A DNA stretch of 9,829 nucleotides, taken from NCBI GenBank assembly GCA_004552115.1, contig SFPH01000119.1, positions 1 to 9,829 on the forward strand, in the 5' to 3' direction. The stretch's first letter is position 1. The number at the start of each line of letters is the position of its first letter. Position numbers and translations under genes: made by a program. This DNA is from Bacteroidales bacterium (GTDB taxonomy: Bacteria > Bacteroidota > Bacteroidia > Bacteroidales > UBA932). Below are positions 6,197-9,829 of this stretch, in pieces. The notes under the pieces were generated by a model. The model saw only the letters and a program-made list of their open reading frames with translations, did no database searches and was not told the DNA's origin.

Positions 6197-7480
6197 ATGG
6201 AAACTCAGAATACAAAAGGATATCTCAATATGCAGCTGCTCCGCTTCACTACGGCGGGCAGTGTGGATGACGGAAAGAGCACGCTCATAGGCAGGCTTCT
6301 CTATGACTCGAAGTCGATTTTCGAGGACCAGCTCGAGGCTGTCGAGGAGGCTTCCAGAAGCCGTGGCAATGAGGAAGTCAACCTGGCTCTCCTGACGGAC
6401 GGACTCCGTGCCGAGAGGGAGCAGGGCATCACCATCGACGTGGCCTACAGGTATTTCGCCACTCCGAAGAGGAAATTCATCATTGCCGATACCCCAGGCC
6501 ATATCCAGTATACCAGGAACATGGTTACCGGAGCGTCCACGGCCGATTTGGCGGTGATTCTCGTGGATGCCCGCCACGGAATAATGGAGCAGACCGTAAG
6601 GCATTCCTACATCGCTTCTCTCCTTGCCATAAAGGAGGTTGTGGTCTGCGTGAACAAGATGGATCTCGTGGATTTCTCACAGGAGGTGTTTGACAGGATT
6701 GTGGCTGACTACAAGGCAATGTCCGCCTCCATCGAACTCGGCAATGTCACCTTCATCCCGATTTCCGCGAAGCTTGGCGACAATGTCGTGAACAAGTCGG
6801 AGAACATGGGATGGTACGAGGGCAAGGCCCTGCTTGATTTCCTTGAGACCGTAGCCCTTCCTGTGGAGGCTGATGACAGGATGAGAATGCCTGTACAATA
6901 TGTCATAAGGCCGATTTCTTCCCGTTTCCCGGATTTCCGGGGCTATTCCGGAAGACTTGCAGAGGGTGCTTTGAAGGTCGGGGACAAGGTCAAGGTATAT
7001 CCTTCCGAACTCAGTTCCACCGTGACCGGAATCTGGCTCGGTGAGAAGAGTCTTGAGTCGGCCGTTTCCCCTGAGTCGGTGGATATCACACTGTCGGATG
7101 ACATTGACATAAGCCGCGGGGATGTGCTGGTTTCCGCTGACGGAGTCCAGCCTCACGTCGAGCAGGAAGTCCTCATCAATGTCTGCTGGTTCAGGAACTC
7201 GCCGCTTGTGCAGGGCAAGAAATATGTGATCCGCCACGCTACCCAGCAGACGCTCGGCATCGTGAAGGAGATCGAGTACAAGATTGACATCAATACCAGG
7301 GAGAAGGAGTACGGTGTCGAGAAACTTGTGATGAACGACATTGCCAGGGTGAGAATCAAGACCGCAGAGCCTCTCGTGTTCGATTATTACCGTGACAACA
7401 GGACTATGGGAAGCCTCATATTCATAGAGGAGGGTACCAATGATACCGTTGGCGCAGGAATGATCGTGCCGGAGGAGTAA
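6197..7480 (+). CDS. cysN: Sulfate adenylyltransferase subunit 1 (GTPase subunit)
   Basis: This is the GTPase partner of CysD; GTP hydrolysis drives the unfavourable formation of APS. The translation-factor-type G domain is complete: G1 GSVDDGKST at residues 21-29, G2 around EQGITIDVAYRYF (Thr79), G3 DTPGH at 98-102 and G4 NKMD at 153-156. It is followed by EF-Tu-like beta-barrel domains. At 427 residues it is the short form without a fused CysC (APS kinase) domain, which would add about 200 residues. No separate cysC is present in the window either. This agrees with the APS-type reductase encoded next. The ATG at 6197 leaves a short, unremarkable N-terminal extension before the G domain. cysH begins 19 bases after the stop. 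Confidence 0.97.
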   Translation: METQNTKGYLNMQLLRFTTAGSVDDGKSTLIGRLLYDSKSIFEDQLEAVEEASRSRGNEEVNLALLTDGLRAEREQGITIDVAYRYFATPKRKFIIADTPGHIQYTRNMVTGASTADLAVILVDARHGIMEQTVRHSYIASLLAIKEVVVCVNKMDLVDFSQEVFDRIVADYKAMSASIELGNVTFIPISAKLGDNVVNKSENMGWYEGKALLDFLETVALPVEADDRMRMPVQYVIRPISSRFPDFRGYSGRLAEGALKVGDKVKVYPSELSSTVTGIWLGEKSLESAVSPESVDITLSDDIDISRGDVLVSADGVQPHVEQEVLINVCWFRNSPLVQGKKYVIRHATQQTLGIVKEIEYKIDINTREKEYGVEKLVMNDIARVRIKTAEPLVFDYYRDNRTMGSLIFIEEGTNDTVGAGMIVPEE

Positions 7481-7499
7481 GCATCTCTTCTTTGAATAA

Positions 7500-8267
7500 A
7501 TGATTGATTGTCAATCAGGTATATCTGGTATGGAAAGATATTTGGATACATTGTCGGCGGAGGAGAAGAGATCCTTCGCCGTTTCTATAAATGAAAAGTT
7601 CATGAACTCGGACCCGCGGAAGGCCCTCGAGTATTTCCTTGACGGGTTTCCCGGCCGGGCGGCATTGTCCTCCAGTCTCAGTTACGAGGACCAGACAATA
7701 ACGGACATGATGGTGAAGATCAGGAAGGATGCCAGGATTTTCACCCTTGATACCGGGCGTCAGTTCCCGGAGACATACGAGCTGATTGACCGTACCAATA
7801 TGCAGTACGGCATCAGCATCGAAGTGTTCTTCCCGGATTTCCGCAAGGTCCAGGAAATGGTCCGCCAGCACGGCGTCAATCTGTTTTATGACAGCGTGGA
7901 ACTGCGCCATCTATGCTGCAATATCAGGAAGGTGGAGCCTCTGAAGCGTGCCCTGCAGGGGGTTGACGTGTGGATCAGCGGTCTCAGGCGCGAGCAGTCC
8001 GTCACCCGTACCTCAATGCAGATGGTCGAGTACGACGAGGCTGATGATGTCATCAAGCTCAATCCCCTCATCCTCTGGACTGAGGAGCAGGTAAAGGACT
8101 ATGTGCGCGAGAACGGCGTGCCGTACAACAGGCTTCACGAGAACGGTTTCCCGAGCATAGGCTGCCAGCCTTGCACCAGGGCTGTCAAGCCGGGCCAGGA
8201 TATCCGCTCAGGAAGATGGTGGTGGGAGGACCCGGACCACAGGGAATGCGGTCTGCATGTGAGGTAG
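7500..8267 (+). CDS. cysH: Assimilatory APS reductase (adenylyl-sulfate reductase, thioredoxin type)
   Basis: This 255-residue protein reduces APS to sulfite and AMP with electrons from thioredoxin. The ATP-pyrophosphatase-like fold shows a degenerate loop SSSLSYEDQ (57-65), FTLDTGRQFPETYEL and SGLRREQS. Cysteine pairs Cys139-Cys140 (HLCCN) and Cys222-Cys225 (GCQPCTR) are the four ligands of the [4Fe-4S] cluster. That cluster marks enzymes able to use APS and is lacking in PAPS-only reductases. The C-terminal ECGLHV carries the catalytic Cys250. Because it acts on APS, no APS kinase is needed, matching the lack of cysC. The ATG at 7500 is used, but an ATG at 7530 (MERYLD) would give an N-terminus without the odd MIDCQSGISG and may be the true start. 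A convergent minus-strand gene ends 94 bases downstream. Confidence 0.93.
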   Translation: MIDCQSGISGMERYLDTLSAEEKRSFAVSINEKFMNSDPRKALEYFLDGFPGRAALSSSLSYEDQTITDMMVKIRKDARIFTLDTGRQFPETYELIDRTNMQYGISIEVFFPDFRKVQEMVRQHGVNLFYDSVELRHLCCNIRKVEPLKRALQGVDVWISGLRREQSVTRTSMQMVEYDEADDVIKLNPLILWTEEQVKDYVRENGVPYNRLHENGFPSIGCQPCTRAVKPGQDIRSGRWWWEDPDHRECGLHVR

Positions 8268-8301
8268 CGGGCCTCATTCCGGTTCTTGTTCCGCCTTTCG
8301 G

Positions 8302-8344
8302 GGTGCATTATGCACCGCATTCGGGCAGCATTGCGTACTGCATT
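8302..8344. repeat. Small inverted repeat and four regularly spaced GCATT copies between convergent genes
   Basis: GGTGC/GCACC (8302-8316) forms a compact inverted repeat. GCATT occurs at 8305, 8317, 8328 and 8340, 11-12 bases apart. No T tract follows on either strand, so it is not a standard terminator, although it lies where a two-way terminator between cysH and the Mfa2-like gene would be expected. The repeats may be chance. Confidence 0.3.
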
Positions 8345-8361
8345 CAGGGAATGTTCAACGG

Positions 8362-9136
8362 TCAGATGACCTTGTCGCTTTCCGGACTCGTCTCCCATTC
8401 GGCTATTTCGACATCGAATAAAGCTGAAATGTAGTCGAGCCTCAGCCTGATGTCGTCCAGGTCCGGCTTGCTCCAGTCGAAGCCGGTCTTGGAAATGGCT
8501 TCCGAAATGTCGCAGGAGAACAATTCCTTCCCGTTTCTGCTCACGGATATTAGGATTTCGTCCTCTGAACTGATCTGTCTGGGCAAGTTGACTGCATATA
8601 CTGCGAAACCGCTGTCCGCAAGTCTTGCAATGCATTGGAAATCCCCTCTGACCGGGGCTCCGTTCCGGAGATCCATGCCGCAGATTCCTCCGCTTATGTC
8701 TATCCTGACATTGCCGGCCGGGGAAGTGCAGGTCGGCAGCGGCCATCACCGTCTCGGATCCGCATTGCAGGGTCTCATTGTACAGAAACAGCCTGTCTGC
8801 GTCATTTCCGTCCCGTATGACAAGCCTGCCGCCGTTCAGGACACTTTCTTCAAGGCCCTGAATTACTGTTGCGGAAGCCGGCCTTCTCCTGACCTCGCAG
8901 CGGTATCCCTCAGGATAATCGGCAGGTACCACATTGTCGGCAAGGACTTCCTCTCCGTCCTGGAAAATGAATATGTCCGCATTTCCGTTCCCGACAGCAT
9001 TGTCAAGATCTATGATGAGATGGCACGGACATCCGTCCCTGTCCTCCTTGAGGGTGCAGGAGGCGGACGCCGTGACAATCGCCATGAATAATCCTGTCTT
9101 CACAGATGCGTGACGGAAGTGTTTCAAGATCTTCAT
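8362..9136 (-). pseudogene. Mfa2/FimB-like fimbrial anchor lipoprotein with a one-base frame break
   Basis: This family anchors and caps Bacteroidota fimbriae at the outer membrane. The ATG at 9134-9136 gives a lipoprotein signal ending in ASAS before Cys27, followed by TLKEDRDGCPCHLIIDL. The KED there matches the K-(D/E)2 surface-export signal described in Capnocytophaga, and EDRxxCPC is typical of the family. The frame holds through ADLHFP, then shifts at the GGGG run 8720-8723. Dropping one base there lets the protein continue as AGNVRIDISGGICGMDLRNG and on to a family-like C-terminus (DVEIAEWE...). The repaired length is about 257 residues, slightly short for the family. A longer in-frame reading to 8135 ignores the break and overlaps cysH antisense, so it is not real. 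The gene follows a fimbrillin-like fragment by 29 bases in the same direction, as in fimbrial operons. A TTG at 9151 is a less likely start. Confidence 0.75.
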
Positions 9137-9165
9137 TGCGGTGTAATGCAATAGTTTGAAGATTG

Positions 9166-9336
9166 CTATATTACGATATTCTGCTCCGGACTGTTAATCC
9201 AATCCTCGACCTCGATGCTGAACGGGCATTCCTCGCTTGTGATTTCTTCGTCAGGATTGTCGGTGCCCGGGCGGGTTATGGTGAGACTTGATATCGTATA
9301 GGTCTTGTTGCTTTGCAGACCTGGCAGCGACTGATG
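9166..9336 (-). pseudogene. Fimbrillin-like (Mfa1/FimA superfamily) C-terminal fragment
   Basis: Reading the minus strand to the TAG at 9166-9168 gives about 55 residues: LPGLQSNKTYTISSLTITRP, then GTDNPDEEITSEECPF, then SIEVEDWINSPEQNIVI. The pattern (xYTIxxLTITRPG, an acidic spacer, then xFxIEVxxW and a hydrophobic end) is what I know from C-termini of Bacteroidota fimbrillins. No larger reading frame covers it, because homology ends near 9320-9340 where another gene's 3' end is joined and a stop enters this frame at 9346-9348. It ends 29 bases before the Mfa2-like gene, which fits a shaft-anchor gene order. Family identity is inferred from a short fragment. Confidence 0.55.
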
Positions 9337-9337
9337 C

Positions 9338-9828
9338 CTATCTTCTCACGCTCCGAGTAGCCGACTTGGAAGGTTTGTTCCTGCTGGCATATCTGGCGGC
9401 ACGATGGGCAAACCTCCACCAGTCCTCCTCATCATCTTTCTTTGGTTTGTCATCAGAAGACGAACCGCCACCTCCACCTGAATACATGGGAGTGGTAGCA
9501 TCACCGATGGCGGCTGCCACCATTCCTGCGGCAGTGGAAATGACATCTTCCAATGTGCCGTCAAACAGGTCTTCAACGATTGTTCCCTGCACGCTCTCCA
9601 AAGCATAGGCAGTTGGCTTCGGCATGTTATCCAGGAATGTTCGCAAGCCAGAAAGCAATTCATCGAAGATAGCTCCTTTGACCATCATGACCGAATTGCC
9701 CAGTTGTGCCTCCTTCATCCTTTCCACATTATTTGCCGCTTGTCTTACCGCAACCTCAGCATTAGCCTGCCCAGGCGAGCGATGTCATATCCAAGGGCGA
9801 GCGATATTGGTTTGACCAACAGGAAACA
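9338..9828 (-). pseudogene. Unrecognised protein, C-terminal part, with frame break and truncated by the window edge
   Basis: I cannot name this protein. From the GTG at 9727 (probably internal, not a start) the frame gives 129 residues: a helical, methionine-rich region (VERMKEAQLGNSVMMVKGAIFD), a central part, a SGGGGGSSS linker, an acidic/basic patch (DDKPKKDDEED), WWRFAHRAARYASR and a basic tail ending SVRR. Upstream, the matching frame is open only to a stop at 9785-9787. The neighbouring frame reads LVKPISLALGYDIARLG and then joins smoothly to QANAEVAVRQAANN if one base is restored near 9767-9772. The gene therefore probably enters from beyond the right edge and has lost one base. The layout (helical body, glycine linker, aromatic-basic tail) reminds me loosely of proteins on Bacteroidota conjugative elements, but I would not assign it. 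It sits directly against the fimbrillin fragment without a spacer. Confidence 0.5.
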
Positions 9829-9829
9829 G

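Noticed and set aside
8135..9151. A 338-residue minus-strand open frame as one gene.
   Set aside because: Its second half is read in the wrong frame after the G run at 8720-8723 (low-complexity, His/Arg-rich) and overlaps cysH. The family-like C-terminus is in the other frame and ends at 8362.
1..9829. CRISPR array, toxin-antitoxin, restriction or other defence genes.
   Set aside because: No regularly spaced direct repeats with unique spacers and no protein motifs of these systems in either strand.

Overview
This window looks like chromosomal DNA from a member of the Bacteroidales (phylum Bacteroidota) of moderate-to-high G+C content. The evidence is a set of lineage-typical features: a SusD/RagB-type outer-membrane lipoprotein fragment, Mfa2/FimB- and fimbrillin-type proteins, lipoprotein signal peptides, and promoters of the Bacteroidota form (TTG, 19 bases, TAnnTTTG). 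I cannot fix the genus.

Layout, left to right. Positions 1-54 are an inverted scrap of the start of a susD-like gene. Positions 55 to about 415 carry the same gene's N-terminal region in the forward direction. At a GAATTC site (413-418) this is joined abruptly to a 3' fragment of a long-chain fatty acid-CoA ligase gene (413-1266), which also has a frame break near 470-480. Next comes a well-formed tRNA-Gly(CCC) (1356-1428) with its own promoter and terminator. The core (1559-8267, all + strand) holds two adjacent gene groups. The first is a Pst-type oxyanion ABC importer in which the substrate-binding lipoprotein and the PstC permease are one 645-residue polypeptide, followed by pstA and a pstB that is broken by a small deletion or frameshift. 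The second is cysD-cysN-cysH, which activates sulfate to APS and reduces APS directly to sulfite. On the minus strand, converging on cysH, are an Mfa2/FimB-like fimbrial anchor gene with a one-base frame break and, just upstream of it, the last ~55 codons of a fimbrillin-like gene. That fragment is joined near 9320-9340 to the 3' end of an unrelated, unrecognised gene that runs off the right edge and has a frame break near 9770.

How the genes relate. The importer and the cys genes are separated by 119 bases with a recognisable promoter, so they are probably two adjacent transcription units. PstS-C, PstA and PstB would form an inner-membrane oxyanion importer, annotated as phosphate. The neighbouring sulfate-assimilation genes make its true substrate worth testing. 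CysD, CysN and CysH form a complete route from sulfate to sulfite that needs no APS kinase, because CysH has the iron-sulfur cysteines of an APS reductase. No phoU, cysC, sulfite reductase or dedicated sulfate permease is in the window.

Caution. Both ends look chimeric, and four genes carry frame breaks: ligase, pstB, Mfa2-like and the right-edge gene. Assembly or amplification artefacts explain this at least as well as biology. The section from about 1270 to 8360 is coherent apart from pstB. I see no clearly new defence, mobile or regulatory system. The most interesting real candidate is the PstS-PstC fusion with its EF-hand-like loop.
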